A stretch of DNA of 64,000 nt from Pseudomonas lundensis (GTDB taxonomy: Bacteria > Pseudomonadota > Gammaproteobacteria > Pseudomonadales > Pseudomonadaceae): positions 51,583 to 115,582 of the forward strand of contig NZ_JYKY01000015.1 of NCBI RefSeq assembly GCF_001042985.1, read 5' to 3'. The translations under genes were made by a program, and so were the position numbers. Shown here in pieces: positions 53,156 to 63,164 of the stretch. The notes under the pieces were generated by a model. The model was not told the origin of the DNA, did no database searches, and saw nothing but the letters and a program-made list of their open reading frames with translations. How positions within the stretch are numbered: the stretch's first letter is position 1; the number at the start of each line of letters is the position of its first letter.

Positions 53156-55603
53156 ATGGTCGAGCACGTCAAAAAGCCGCGTGACGCACAACGAAAAGAA
53201 CAGCGATTGCGTCAGGTGTTGATCGCCACCACTGTGCTCGCCAGCCTGGGCGGCACCGTGCAGGCCACGGCTCAGGCAGCGACGACGCAGGCCGCAGCCG
53301 TCAGCACACGTCAGGTCACTGTCAGCGTCCCGGCCCAAGACCTCGACCAGGCCTTGACCCAATTCGCCGATCAGGCCGACTTGCACCTGCTGTTCACGTC
53401 TGCGGAAGTCGCCGGTCTGCACAGCCCGGCGCTGCAAGGCCAGATGAGTGTCGAGCAGGCGTTGCAGACCTTGCTGGCGGGCAGCGGCCTGAACTGGCAG
53501 TTCAGCGACGCACGCACGGTGATTCTGCGCAAGCCCCAAGCGCCTGCCCAAAGCCTGCAACTCAAGGCACTGGAAGTCAGCGTGGGCGCTCGCACCAGCA
53601 CCGCGATCAGCGAAATTCCGGGCACCGTGTGGGTGGTCGATCACGTGCAGTTGCAAGAGCAACTCGACACTGGCGTCACCCTGAAGGAGGCCATCGGCAA
53701 GCTGGTGCCGGGGCTGGATCTGGCCCCCGAAGGGCGCAGTAACTACGGTCAAAACATGCGCGGGCGTAACGTGCTGGTGATGATCGACGGTGTCAGCCAG
53801 AACAGCTCGCGCGGGTTGTCGCGACAGTTCGACAGCATCTCGCCGTTCAACGTGGAGCGGGTCGAAGTGTTGTCCGGCGCCAGCGCGCTGTACGGCGGCG
53901 GTGCCACGGGCGGGATCATCAATATCGTGACCAAAAAAGGCACACCCGGCCCGGCTCAATTCGAGACCGAACTGTCGGCCACCAGCGGCTTCAACAACAG
54001 CGACGACCTGTCCAGCCGCATCTCGCAATCGGTGAGCGGCGGCACGGAGCGCATCTATGGTCGGCTGGGGATTTCAGGCGAGCAGAACGAGGCCTTTTAC
54101 GATGGCAAAGGCGATCAGGTGTTTATCGACAACACCCAGACCGACCTGCAGTACAACCGCACCCTCGACCTGATGGGCAGCCTCGCGATCAAGCTCGACG
54201 ATGAGCAAGACCTCGACCTGTTGGCGCAGTATTACGACTCGGGCAACCACGGCAACGTGGGAATTTACTTCCCCAACCTGCATGACAAGGCGCCGTCCAA
54301 CCTGGACGATGCCCAGATCCGCAGCGGCTACGACACCGACCTTGAGCCGCGCTCCAAACGCCTGCTGTTCAACGCCAACTACCATCACAGCGACGTACTA
54401 GGGCAAGACTTCTACCTACAGGGTTCGTACCGAAAGGAAGACAACAACTTCTTCCCGTTTCCTTACTACAACACCGGCAAACCCCAAGGCTCAAAAGGCG
54501 TTTACTTCGCCGCCTCGCAGCAAAACTTTGAAGTCACCAGCCTCAAGGCGCTATTCGCCAAACAGTGGGACAGCCTGAAGCTGACGTATGGCGTGGACCT
54601 GGATCGCGAGCGCTTCAACGCCGAACAAAGCGTATTTGATTCGGCCATGTCCTCGCAAAGCGGCGGCCTTGATCTGGTCACCCAGAGCAAAGCCCCGCGC
54701 TATCCCAGTTATCGCGTGGACGGGCAGTCGGTGTATGCGCAGCTGGACTGGAAACTCACCGACGCCCTGACCGTGTCGGGCGGCGCGCGGCGCCAGCAAA
54801 TGGACGTGGATGTGGGCGTGTTCAAAAACGTCCCGGGAGGCAGCAACGACTACGCGGTCAATCTGTTCAACCTGGGCACCATCTACGATTTCCAAAACGG
54901 CCATCAGACCTGGATCAACTACAGCGAAGGCTTCGATCTGCCGGATCCGGCCAAGTACTACGGCAAGCCGGGGCTGAGCGTTAAAGACAACCCGCTGGCC
55001 GGGATCAAAAGCCGCCAGGTGGAGACCGGCTGGCGTTTCGCGGACGTGGATTGGGATGCGCAGGCCGCGATTTACTACATCTGGTCGGACAAAGTCATCA
55101 CCACAGACGCCGCCACGCTGACGATTGATGTCACGGACAAGAAGAGCCGCGACTTCGGCTTCGAAGGCGCGTTGACCCGTCACTTCAGCGACGGTTGGGA
55201 GGTGGGTGGCACCTTGCACATGGTGCGTTCGGAGGAAGAAGACGCCAACGGCGACTGGATTAAGCGCGATGCGCGTTACGCATCTTTGTCCAAGTCCACC
55301 GCGTTCGTGGGCTGGCACGGGGATGGACGTAACGTACGCCTGCAAGGCAACCATGCGTTCACCCTCAAGGACGATTCCGACCACAAAATCAGCGGGTACA
55401 CCACGTTCGATTTAATGGGCAGCCAAGAGACCGAATTTGGCACCTTCAGCGCCGGTATCCAGAACCTGCTCGACAAGGAGTACAGCACCGTGTGGGGCCA
55501 GCGTGCCGCGCTGTTCTACTCACCCACCTACGGACCTGAATACTTGTACGACTACCAGGGCCGCGGCCGGACCTACAGCCTGACGTGGTCATTGGCGTAC
55601 TGA
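53156..55603 (+). CDS. TonB-dependent siderophore receptor with signalling domain
   Basis: 815 residues from ATG 53156 (MVEHVKKPRDAQRKEQR). After a signal sequence (cut near 40) comes an STN signalling domain (about 50-120, VSVPAQDLDQALTQFADQAD), then the plug (about 140-260, RGRNVLVMIDGVSQNSSRG and ALYGGGATGGIINIVTKKG), and a 22-strand barrel ending in an aromatic residue (SLAY). The SGASALYGGGATGG stretch resembles IutA/ChtA-type hydroxamate receptors (aerobactin, schizokinen); ligand identity is a guess. With fecI and fecR it forms a cell-surface signalling unit. Confidence 0.92.
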   Translation: MVEHVKKPRDAQRKEQRLRQVLIATTVLASLGGTVQATAQAATTQAAAVSTRQVTVSVPAQDLDQALTQFADQADLHLLFTSAEVAGLHSPALQGQMSVEQALQTLLAGSGLNWQFSDARTVILRKPQAPAQSLQLKALEVSVGARTSTAISEIPGTVWVVDHVQLQEQLDTGVTLKEAIGKLVPGLDLAPEGRSNYGQNMRGRNVLVMIDGVSQNSSRGLSRQFDSISPFNVERVEVLSGASALYGGGATGGIINIVTKKGTPGPAQFETELSATSGFNNSDDLSSRISQSVSGGTERIYGRLGISGEQNEAFYDGKGDQVFIDNTQTDLQYNRTLDLMGSLAIKLDDEQDLDLLAQYYDSGNHGNVGIYFPNLHDKAPSNLDDAQIRSGYDTDLEPRSKRLLFNANYHHSDVLGQDFYLQGSYRKEDNNFFPFPYYNTGKPQGSKGVYFAASQQNFEVTSLKALFAKQWDSLKLTYGVDLDRERFNAEQSVFDSAMSSQSGGLDLVTQSKAPRYPSYRVDGQSVYAQLDWKLTDALTVSGGARRQQMDVDVGVFKNVPGGSNDYAVNLFNLGTIYDFQNGHQTWINYSEGFDLPDPAKYYGKPGLSVKDNPLAGIKSRQVETGWRFADVDWDAQAAIYYIWSDKVITTDAATLTIDVTDKKSRDFGFEGALTRHFSDGWEVGGTLHMVRSEEEDANGDWIKRDARYASLSKSTAFVGWHGDGRNVRLQGNHAFTLKDDSDHKISGYTTFDLMGSQETEFGTFSAGIQNLLDKEYSTVWGQRAALFYSPTYGPEYLYDYQGRGRTYSLTWSLAY

Positions 55604-55613
55604 CGCTCGCGCT

Positions 55614-55655
55614 ACCTGTCAGCGGCGACAGATTTTTCTGTTGCCGCTGACAGGT
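55614..55655. terminator. long bidirectional hairpin terminator
   Basis: ACCTGTCAGCGGCGACAGA pairs with TCTGTTGCCGCTGACAGGT: a 19-bp stem with one G-T pair and loop TTTT, between the convergent receptor and DUF945 genes. Unusually long stem, ending 31 bases before the DUF945 stop. Confidence 0.75.
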
Positions 55656-55686
55656 ATGAGTCGCTAAGCCACGAGCCGCCGGTTCA

Positions 55687-57165
55687 TTACTGAATCGGCG
55701 CGTTGAAGCGCTGAGTCATTTGGGTAATGAAGTCTTCAAGGCTCATTTTCTGGCCGTTGAAATCCACTTGCCCTGCTGCATAGTCAAGCGACGCGACAAT
55801 GTTGTTGCCTTCCACTTTTGCCAGACCGGTGCCCACAGCGATGTTGCCGACCATGTCGCTGGTCATCGTGCCGACCTGCGCCAGGGTCTGCGGGTCGGTT
55901 TGGCCTTCCAGTTGCGCCTGAACACCGGCGAGGTCGGCAATCATAGGTTTGGACAGCTGCAACTTGGCAACCAGCGAGGTCAGCAGTTGCTTGGTGATTT
56001 CCACGGGCGGCTGGTCAAGGGCCGCAGGCTGAGCCAATGCCATCGCAAGGTTAAACTCGCTTTCGCCATGTGGCGTTTTCACGGCCAATTTCTCGACGGC
56101 CATCTGTGGCTTACCCGCCAGCAAGGTATCCAGACTGGTTTGCAGTTGAACTTGCTCAGCCGGGGTCAGCTCACTCGCGGGCAGGGCGCCGTCCGCTTTT
56201 GGCTGAAACTTGGTCTGGTAAATCTGCAACATCGATTGCATCGCCGGGATGTCCAGGCTGCTGGCGCTCAAGACCAGTTGCGCGCTCCCCACCGGGGTGT
56301 TGTTGAGCGAGACATCGCCGACTTTGTAGTCCAGGCGGCCCGACAGCAGTTTGCCGTTGGCGGAAGTGGAACCGGTGTATTCGAAGTTATTGACCTTGAG
56401 CAGCGACTGACGAATGCCAAAGGTGATTCGGCTTTCACTCAAACCCAAGAAGTTCTGGCCAAGGAAGAAGCCAAATTCGCTTTTGTCCAAGTCACTGGCC
56501 ACGGTCAGCCCGTTGAGTTCAATCAGCAACGGCGGCTTGTTCAGCGACACGGCGTGCAGCTTGAAGTGATCCATGTAGCCTTTGCCTTTGAGGTTTTGGC
56601 CGTCGGCATCGGCCGTCCCTTCCATGGTCATGCCCGAGAAGCTGAGGCTGGAGTTTTCGTCCAGTGCGACCTCAAGGGGCAGAAACTCCATGCGGCCTTC
56701 GACCGAGCGGTTGTAACTCAGTGTGACCTGACCCTGAAGCGGGGATTGATCTTTGGCGGCAGCAAACCATTTTTCAGTGAAGGGCGTTTTTTCCAACGCG
56801 TACGTGGTGGTCGCCATGACCGGCATCCACTTAAAGGTCTTGAGGCGCGACCACGGCAACGGGCCATGCTCGATGTCAGCCACAAACAGCAACTCGACAG
56901 GCTCGGCATCCGGCCTGGCGGAGTCATCTTCAACCTTTACGCGGTAGTGAGCAGTGCTGCTGTAGAGGTGGCGGTCAAGCGAGACCAGCTCGACTGAACC
57001 GTGGGTGGGCGTGCCTTGCAACTGAGACGCCAGTTCCTTGTTGGCCTCCTGAATCGACGTTTGCAACACGCCTTCCAGTTTGGTTCCGGTGTACCACGCG
57101 CCTGCGGTATTCAGAGCACCTGCAATAACAACAATCCCTACTAACACGCCTAATGGTTTATTCAT
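55687..57165 (-). CDS. YdgA-family protein (DUF945)
   Basis: 492 residues with an uncleaved or cleaved N-terminal hydrophobic segment (MNKPLGVLVGIVVIAGALNT) and a large soluble part, presumably periplasmic, with repeated beta-type motifs such as LSFSGMTMEGTADADGQNL. E. coli YdgA is a periplasmic/inner-membrane protein of unknown function in this family. Single gene. Confidence 0.9.
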   Translation of the reverse strand: MNKPLGVLVGIVVIAGALNTAGAWYTGTKLEGVLQTSIQEANKELASQLQGTPTHGSVELVSLDRHLYSSTAHYRVKVEDDSARPDAEPVELLFVADIEHGPLPWSRLKTFKWMPVMATTTYALEKTPFTEKWFAAAKDQSPLQGQVTLSYNRSVEGRMEFLPLEVALDENSSLSFSGMTMEGTADADGQNLKGKGYMDHFKLHAVSLNKPPLLIELNGLTVASDLDKSEFGFFLGQNFLGLSESRITFGIRQSLLKVNNFEYTGSTSANGKLLSGRLDYKVGDVSLNNTPVGSAQLVLSASSLDIPAMQSMLQIYQTKFQPKADGALPASELTPAEQVQLQTSLDTLLAGKPQMAVEKLAVKTPHGESEFNLAMALAQPAALDQPPVEITKQLLTSLVAKLQLSKPMIADLAGVQAQLEGQTDPQTLAQVGTMTSDMVGNIAVGTGLAKVEGNNIVASLDYAAGQVDFNGQKMSLEDFITQMTQRFNAPIQ

Positions 57166-57302
57166 CAGTTGACCCGTTCAATGTCCGTTGTGTTGAAAGT
57201 AAAAGCGGTCTTTGCCAAGCCCGTCATGGGCCGAAAAGTGGCAGCAGGGTATCACTGGCAACTGGCCACACGCTTCTTTCGGACATTTTCAGTCACGTAA
57301 AT

Positions 57303-57947
57303 TCAGGCTGAACGGGCCATGAGGCGCTCTATTTCGTCCAGGCGGTGATCGAAATTTTTGAGGATGGCGCTCCAGGTGTACACCAAGACTTCCAGGTCAT
57401 GGTCGACGCAGATTTCGCCCACAGAATTCACAGAAGAATCGGAGTAATCCAGCTGATACCGCTCTCGGGCCATGGCAGCGGCCACGTCAGCTAACTCACG
57501 CGCGTTATCGAGCCATTGACGCTCTTCGCTGGGCAAAGCTTTATCGAGTTGCAGGCATTGGGATTTAAGGGCATCCAGGCTTTTTTCGAGGGGCGTGCCG
57601 GTCAGCTCGCCCATGAACGCCTCAAACGTGCGTCCTGGCTGCCAGTAGCTACCCCAGAAGTAGCGATCGAAGACTGTTTCAACGCGGCGTAACGCGATTT
57701 TGGTGTCCCAGATCAGAACCCGGGTCTGACCGGCTTCAACCTGACGTTTCTTGATTTGCCGGGTTTGCAGCAACGCCCAGGCCACCACTGCAATGGCCAA
57801 TACCGCAATCAGCGCGCTGGCGCTGTCGAGGAAGAACAACGCTGTGTCGATTTGGTGCGCCAGCATGATGCCGTAGAAGTACGTCGCTGACAGCAGCACC
57901 ACCGCGACGACCGCACACCAGAAACCGGGAGCATAAGGGTTTTTCAT
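57303..57947 (-). CDS. hypothetical membrane protein
   Basis: 214 residues from ATG 57947 (MKNPYAPGFWCAVVAV) with GGGGATT upstream. Two TMs (about 9-28 and 44-62) are followed by a soluble helical domain containing ALRRVETVFDRYFWG and QWLDNARELADVAAAMA, with a terminal helix FDHRLDEIERLMARSA. I do not recognise a family. It stands alone between the DUF945 gene and the efflux operon. Confidence 0.75.
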   Translation of the reverse strand: MKNPYAPGFWCAVVAVVLLSATYFYGIMLAHQIDTALFFLDSASALIAVLAIAVVAWALLQTRQIKKRQVEAGQTRVLIWDTKIALRRVETVFDRYFWGSYWQPGRTFEAFMGELTGTPLEKSLDALKSQCLQLDKALPSEERQWLDNARELADVAAAMARERYQLDYSDSSVNSVGEICVDHDLEVLVYTWSAILKNFDHRLDEIERLMARSA

Positions 57948-58054
57948 TATTAGAATCCCCATCGAGCCATTTTGCGCGATGGGGAGGGGCTAAAAGTGTC
58001 TCGACGCCCTGAGCCATCGTTTTGATACCGACCTCTCAGAGCATAGCAACGCCC

Positions 58055-59500
58055 TCAGGGTTTCGCGTGGGTCGCCGCTTGCGTTCGTCCGCTTTCCCAG
58101 CCGCCACCGAGGGCCAGAAACAAGTCGATCTGGCTCATGGCAACCTGGGTGTTGGCCGCGGACAATTGTGCGCGCATATCCGTGTAAACACGGGTCGCTT
58201 GCAGGTCCGCCAGGAACGATTCGCGCCCCGCCTGAAAGAATTGGTGAGTTTGATCGGCGGCAGTCCTGGCTGATGCTTCGGCCTCGGCCAAGGCATCGCG
58301 GCGCTGCAGCAACGCGGTGTATTGCACCAGGCTGGTCTGGGTTTCGCGGATTGCGTTCAGCACCACGCCGTCGAATTTGGCCAGGGCGCCTTGGGTGGCC
58401 GCTTCGGCTTCACGGATACGCGCACGCGAGCCGTTGGTAGGAATCGTCCAGCTCAACAACGGGCCAAAGCCCCAGCGATTGGTTGGCGCTGTGCCAAGGT
58501 TGTCGATGATGCCGACCGTGCCAATGCTCGCGCCGATGCTGATGTCGGGGTACAGGGCGCCTGTGGCCACACCGATCTGGGCGGTGGCTGCTGCCAGATG
58601 CCGCTCGGCCTGACGCACATCGGGACGGCGCTTGAGCAACGCAGCCCCGTCACCCACCGGCAGCAACTGCGCGATCTGCGGCAACTCGGCACACGTGGCA
58701 ACGCCCGAGGGCAATTGATCCAGCGGCTTGGCCAGCAACATCGACAGCCGAAACAGCCCGGACTGGCGCAAGGCTTCGTAGCGAGGCAGTTCGGCGCGCA
58801 ACGATTTGAATTGCGTTTCAGAGCGTGTGACCTGGGTTTCGTCGCCGCGCCCTGCGTCGCGCAGTTGCTGAGTCAGTCGTGTACTTTGCGCCTGCAACTG
58901 GAGTGACTGTTCGGCAATGTGGTGCTCTTCGTTGGCCGCGCACACTTGGGTGTACGCCCGCACCACGTCTGCCACCAGGGTAATGCGAGCGGTGTCAGCC
59001 GCGGCCTGGGTGGCGTCGGCATTGGCCTGCGCCGCCTCGATACCGCGCTGCAAAGTGCCCCATAAATCGAACTGATACGACGTGCTGATGCCAAGGTCGC
59101 CGACGTTGGCCACCGGCACCTTATCGGCCAGCAGGAACGCTTCGCCCGACTCCTGCAAACGCTGGGCACCCGCCTTGGCCGAACCGCTCCAGCCGCCCGC
59201 TGATTGCGCTTGCTCAACCTGAGCCCGTGCCCGTGACAGATTAGCCGCCGCAACCCGCAAATCTGTGTTGGAGGCGAGCGCCTGACGCACCAGCTCGTTG
59301 AGTTTCGGATCCTGATAGAGCTTCCACCAATCGGCAGGCACGGGAGCCGATATCACGTTGGTCCCCTCGCCCGCGAATTCGCCTTGTACATCGGGACGCT
59401 GCAACGCGGCGTCTTTGGGCAGGTGATAATCCGGCCCCACCAGTTGGCATCCGGCCAGCAACAACCCCAGCCCCACGGCCGCCAGGTGAGCGGGTTTCAT
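58055..59500 (-). CDS. RND/MFS-type outer-membrane efflux lipoprotein (NodT family)
   Basis: 481 residues. Lipobox LLLAGC with Cys18, then two repeats of outer-membrane efflux protein type with the long helical hairpins (for example NLSRARAQVEQAQS and TQLRDAGRGDETQVTRS). TolC/OprM-like channel forming the outer-membrane part of the exporter. Start ATG 59500 overlaps the preceding HlyD gene by 4 bases. Last gene of the operon. Confidence 0.94.
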   Translation of the reverse strand: MKPAHLAAVGLGLLLAGCQLVGPDYHLPKDAALQRPDVQGEFAGEGTNVISAPVPADWWKLYQDPKLNELVRQALASNTDLRVAAANLSRARAQVEQAQSAGGWSGSAKAGAQRLQESGEAFLLADKVPVANVGDLGISTSYQFDLWGTLQRGIEAAQANADATQAAADTARITLVADVVRAYTQVCAANEEHHIAEQSLQLQAQSTRLTQQLRDAGRGDETQVTRSETQFKSLRAELPRYEALRQSGLFRLSMLLAKPLDQLPSGVATCAELPQIAQLLPVGDGAALLKRRPDVRQAERHLAAATAQIGVATGALYPDISIGASIGTVGIIDNLGTAPTNRWGFGPLLSWTIPTNGSRARIREAEAATQGALAKFDGVVLNAIRETQTSLVQYTALLQRRDALAEAEASARTAADQTHQFFQAGRESFLADLQATRVYTDMRAQLSAANTQVAMSQIDLFLALGGGWESGRTQAATHAKP

Positions 59501-60399
59501 GGCGCGTTCTCCTTCGCAGGTCGCGTTTGAGGTGTGTCTTCGATAATCGACACCGTGGCCGTGCGCCCGGCGATCATGCGGAAATCTTCCGGCACTTCAT
59601 CGAACACAATGCGCACCGGAATCCGTTGCGCCAGCCGTACCCAGCTGAATGCCGGGTTGACGTTTGGCAGCAGGTTCTGGCCGCTGCTGCGGTCCCGGTC
59701 TTCAATACCGGCGACGATGCTTTCGACATGCCCGCGCAGACGCGCGTTGTCGCCAATCACGCGAATGTCCACGCGCTGACCCACGTGAATGCCATCGAGC
59801 TTGGTTTCCTCGAAATAGCCGTCGATGTGGAAGGAGCTGCTGTCGACAATCGACAACACCGGGCGCCCGGCCGTGACGAACTCGTTGACGCGCGGCGCCC
59901 GATCGTTGACGTAACCGTCCACCGGGCTGCGCACGACGGTGCGGTCAAGGTTGAGCTGAGCGCTGTCCACCGCCACTTGGGCCTCGGTGAGCGCGGCCTG
60001 GGCACGCATTTCGCGGGACTGACTTTCTTCCAGTTGTTCGCGGGCGACCAGATTGCCCAAGCCTTTGTTACGACGACTTTCACGCTGGGCCTGCGCCAGG
60101 GTTTCCTTGCGATCAGCCAGTGTGGCTTGGGCCTGGCGCAAGGCCAGCTTGAAGCGTTCCTGGTCGATCACAAACAAGACCTGATCGCGGGTAACCGGCT
60201 GGTTGTCACGCACCTCGACCTGTTTGATCAGGCCCGACACATCGGGCGCAATTTGCACGATGTCGGCACGGATGTGACCGTCCCGCGTCCACGGCGCAAA
60301 CATGTAGTACATGGTCATGCGCCAGACCACGACGCAGGCAAACGCCACCACCAGCAAGGTGAGAACGACGCGGCCCAGGGTCAATAACGGTTTTTTCAT
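59497..60399 (-). CDS. HlyD/AaeA-type membrane fusion protein
   Basis: 300 residues. One N-terminal TM (LGRVVLTLLVVAFACVVVWR), then the periplasmic lipoyl/coiled-coil/beta-barrel adaptor: APWTRDGHIRADIVQIAPDV and TVVRSPVDGYVND are typical of EmrA/AaeA adaptors. It links the FUSC inner-membrane pump to the outer-membrane channel. Overlaps both neighbours by 4 bases. Confidence 0.94.
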   Translation of the reverse strand: MKKPLLTLGRVVLTLLVVAFACVVVWRMTMYYMFAPWTRDGHIRADIVQIAPDVSGLIKQVEVRDNQPVTRDQVLFVIDQERFKLALRQAQATLADRKETLAQAQRESRRNKGLGNLVAREQLEESQSREMRAQAALTEAQVAVDSAQLNLDRTVVRSPVDGYVNDRAPRVNEFVTAGRPVLSIVDSSSFHIDGYFEETKLDGIHVGQRVDIRVIGDNARLRGHVESIVAGIEDRDRSSGQNLLPNVNPAFSWVRLAQRIPVRIVFDEVPEDFRMIAGRTATVSIIEDTPQTRPAKENAP

Positions 60400-60605
60400 G
60401 TCATCAAATATCGACTTAACGAATCCACAACGCCGAGAAGCAGAGCGTAGAGACCGACGTTGAACAAAGCCCGGTGCCAGACCAGGCGGTAAAAGTGCAC
60501 ACGCGTCAGAACCGCGTGTACCACCAAAAACAGTAAATAGGTAATGCCCATCAACACCAGAAAGGTGGGCAGGAACACCCCGCTGATATCCACATCACCG
60601 ATCAT
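60396..60605 (-). CDS. DUF1656 small membrane protein (AaeX-like)
   Basis: 69 residues with two TMs (VFLPTFLVLMGITYLLFLVV and ALFNVGLYALLLGVVDSL). This short protein type is always found between FUSC and HlyD genes of AaeAB-like exporters; its role in the pump is unclear. Overlapping stop-start on both sides indicates translational coupling. Confidence 0.93.
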   Translation of the reverse strand: MIGDVDISGVFLPTFLVLMGITYLLFLVVHAVLTRVHFYRLVWHRALFNVGLYALLLGVVDSLSRYLMT

Positions 60606-62692
60606 AGCGGCGCTCCATCAATGCCTTGTACGTGGGGCTGGGGCAGGTCTTCGTTGTCGACGATAAATTCAACGCCGGGCAACAGTGCCAGCCGCAGACC
60701 GCTGAGCGCGTGCAACAAGTGAACACGGGCATCGCCTTCGTCCTGCAAGTCGTTGGCATTGAGCGCACGACGCGTGCGGTCCATGGTCATCTGCAATCGC
60801 GCAGGCACGGGCAGGCGCTCACCCGCCTTCAGGCAACTGCGAAAATAATCGCCCACGTCACTGACCACTTGGCGCAGCAGCAGTTGCGGGCCGCCGGTCA
60901 CCCGCGGTGCATACGCGAGCAAGTCCAGCAGATTAAGCGCGACGCGCAACTCGCGGACTGCAATGCCGGTGTCTTGCCCGGTCATGGCCAGACGCGGCAA
61001 ATGCTGCATCAGGCGATCGAGCATTTGCGCCCCCATGTGCCGGTGTTCGGCCAGCGTCGCGGGTTTGGTGAGCCGCACAATGTCACGCCAGCTGAAACGG
61101 GTCAGACGCTTGGCCGCCAGTTCAGCGCCGAATGGCCGTGCGATCAAGGTCCAGACAAACGCGAACAATAAGCCGATCGGGCCGGCAAGGTTGGCGTTCA
61201 TGAACACCATGAAGTCAGCATCGTAGGCGCCTTGAATGCTGATGAAGGACGCGGTGTTCACAATCGTCAATAACGTGCCCAGGTAAAACCGAGGCTGCAC
61301 GGTGAGCGTACCGACACAGATAAAGGGCACCGCGAACGCCAGTACCAGCATGGGGAAATCATGCAGGTTGGGCAGGATCACAAACAGATACAAACTGGCA
61401 AACAGTACCGACAACGAGGTCCAGAAAAAGAAGCGGTAGATTTGCGGGGCCGGGTCGTCCATTGCAGCAAAGAAACTGCAAGCGACGGCGGCCAGAATCA
61501 CGGCACTCGCCCCGTCCGTCCAGCCCAGCAAAATCCACAACACGCAAGCCACCACGATGGCGGTCACGGTCGAAAACGCCGAATAGAGCATCAGGCCGCG
61601 GTCCAGAAACGGCGTCAGGCGACCCAGCCGCCAGTGCCGATACACCGCCCGCCAAACGTCTTGATTACCCGTCGTAATAGCGTGCTGCAAACTTTTGCAG
61701 TCTTGCCAAAGATCGATCCACTCACCCAAGCGGTACAACACGTTGGACAACAGCAACTGACGCCGGTCATCCAGGGCCGCCGCGCTCGGTTGCAAGGCCT
61801 CAAGTTCGTGGCGCAGGGCCTTCCACTGCTCAATCGGTGCGCCCTCGCGGGTGCTTTCAAGCCATTGCTGCGCGCGGTCCAGCAAGGGCGTGACTTTCTC
61901 AACCAGCTCGGGCGTGCGCCGCTCTAGGGCGTACAGCGCGTCATCCAGCGCGTCCACCACGGGCAGCAGGTGGATCATGCGCCCGCGCAATTCTTTGGTG
62001 TTACGCACGGTTTGCGGGTGCGCGCCTTCGTGAGGTAATTGGCCGATCATCAGCTCAAGGGTGTTGAACGTGGCCACCATCGACGAACGCAGTCCGCTGG
62101 CCTTGTTGGGTTCTACGTCACGGGCCAGAAAGTGTTTGCTGTAATTGGCCGCATCACCAAACCACTTGCCCGCCGCATCAATGAACACGGGGGTCAGGCG
62201 ACGTGGCCAGAACATGCTGCCCACGACGGCGGCACACACGATACCAAGCATGATTTCTTCGGTACGTGAAATGGCAATGTCGAAGACGTTGAGCGGGTTA
62301 TCCACAATCGGCAGCGCGATCATCGGCATCGTGTAGCCCGCCAACATGAACACGTAGCTGTTGGCGGTGCGCAAGTGCAGCGACAGGAACAACAGAATGC
62401 CGGTCCAGAGCGCAATCACCAGCACCAGCAAAAACGGGGTCTGCACAAACAAGGGCACAAAGAATACGGCCGCCGACGCGCCCAGCAAGGTGCCAAGCGC
62501 GCGATACACCGCCTTGGAGCTGGTAGGGCCTACGAAAGGACTGGAAACGATGTAAACCGTTGCCATCGCCCAATACGGACGCGGCATCTCCATGAGCAGG
62601 GCAATGTACAGCGCGATCATCGACGCCGCGAATGTGCGTACGCCGTAAAACCAGTCGCGGGCAGGCGGCATGCTGCTGAAAAAGCCGTTCAA
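60602..62692 (-). CDS. FUSC-family exporter (AaeB-like)
   Basis: 696 residues, start TTG 62692, within the MarR stop (TTGA), with GGAG nearby; ATG 62671 is an alternative. Two FUSC membrane modules of about five TMs each (residues about 15-165 and 370-500) separated by soluble helical domains. E. coli AaeB exports aromatic carboxylic acids such as p-hydroxybenzoate. By position and partners this is the pump of the operon; its substrate is not known. Confidence 0.93.
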   Translation of the reverse strand: MNGFFSSMPPARDWFYGVRTFAASMIALYIALLMEMPRPYWAMATVYIVSSPFVGPTSSKAVYRALGTLLGASAAVFFVPLFVQTPFLLVLVIALWTGILLFLSLHLRTANSYVFMLAGYTMPMIALPIVDNPLNVFDIAISRTEEIMLGIVCAAVVGSMFWPRRLTPVFIDAAGKWFGDAANYSKHFLARDVEPNKASGLRSSMVATFNTLELMIGQLPHEGAHPQTVRNTKELRGRMIHLLPVVDALDDALYALERRTPELVEKVTPLLDRAQQWLESTREGAPIEQWKALRHELEALQPSAAALDDRRQLLLSNVLYRLGEWIDLWQDCKSLQHAITTGNQDVWRAVYRHWRLGRLTPFLDRGLMLYSAFSTVTAIVVACVLWILLGWTDGASAVILAAVACSFFAAMDDPAPQIYRFFFWTSLSVLFASLYLFVILPNLHDFPMLVLAFAVPFICVGTLTVQPRFYLGTLLTIVNTASFISIQGAYDADFMVFMNANLAGPIGLLFAFVWTLIARPFGAELAAKRLTRFSWRDIVRLTKPATLAEHRHMGAQMLDRLMQHLPRLAMTGQDTGIAVRELRVALNLLDLLAYAPRVTGGPQLLLRQVVSDVGDYFRSCLKAGERLPVPARLQMTMDRTRRALNANDLQDEGDARVHLLHALSGLRLALLPGVEFIVDNEDLPQPHVQGIDGAPL

Positions 62693-63120
62693 GAGGCGGC
62701 TCCATCAGGCAGTTGACCCGCCGCTTCGAATGCGTTGATCACCCGCAACGCGGCTTCTTGATCGGCGACTGAAACGTCCGCCAGCGCCGCGCGGCGCAAT
62801 TGAACCAACTGCGCCTCGATCGACTGCGCAAGGGCGCGGCCGGCGTCTGTCAGGCTCAAGGTTTTGGCGCGACGGTCACTGGCGTCTTCGCAACGACGTA
62901 CATAGCCGTCTTTGCACAACTGATCGAGCAGGCGCACCAAGGACGGGCTTTCCATGCCGGCAGCGTGGGCCACGGTAACCTGACGCACGCCCTCGCCCAA
63001 GCGGCCGATAATCAGCAGCGGCATGGCGCAGGCTTCGGAGATCCCGTAGTTGACCAGCGTGGTCTGGCACACACGACGCCAATGACGGGTCGCGACCACC
63101 ATGCCAGTGCTGATGCTCAT
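62689..63120 (-). CDS. MarR-family repressor of the efflux operon
   Basis: 143 residues from ATG 63120 (MSISTGMVVATRHWRR). A GTG at 63159 would add 13 residues but lies almost on the operator, so the shorter form is preferred; no good ribosome site is seen for either. Winged helix with VTVAHAAGMESPSLVRLLDQ as recognition region and DASDRRAKTLSLTDAG as wing. First gene of the operon and likely autorepressor that responds to an aromatic substrate. Confidence 0.88.
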   Translation of the reverse strand: MSISTGMVVATRHWRRVCQTTLVNYGISEACAMPLLIIGRLGEGVRQVTVAHAAGMESPSLVRLLDQLCKDGYVRRCEDASDRRAKTLSLTDAGRALAQSIEAQLVQLRRAALADVSVADQEAALRVINAFEAAGQLPDGAAS

Positions 63121-63164
63121 TTGTAGTGAATCAAGGGTGTCAGACAAAAGAAGTGTCACATAAT

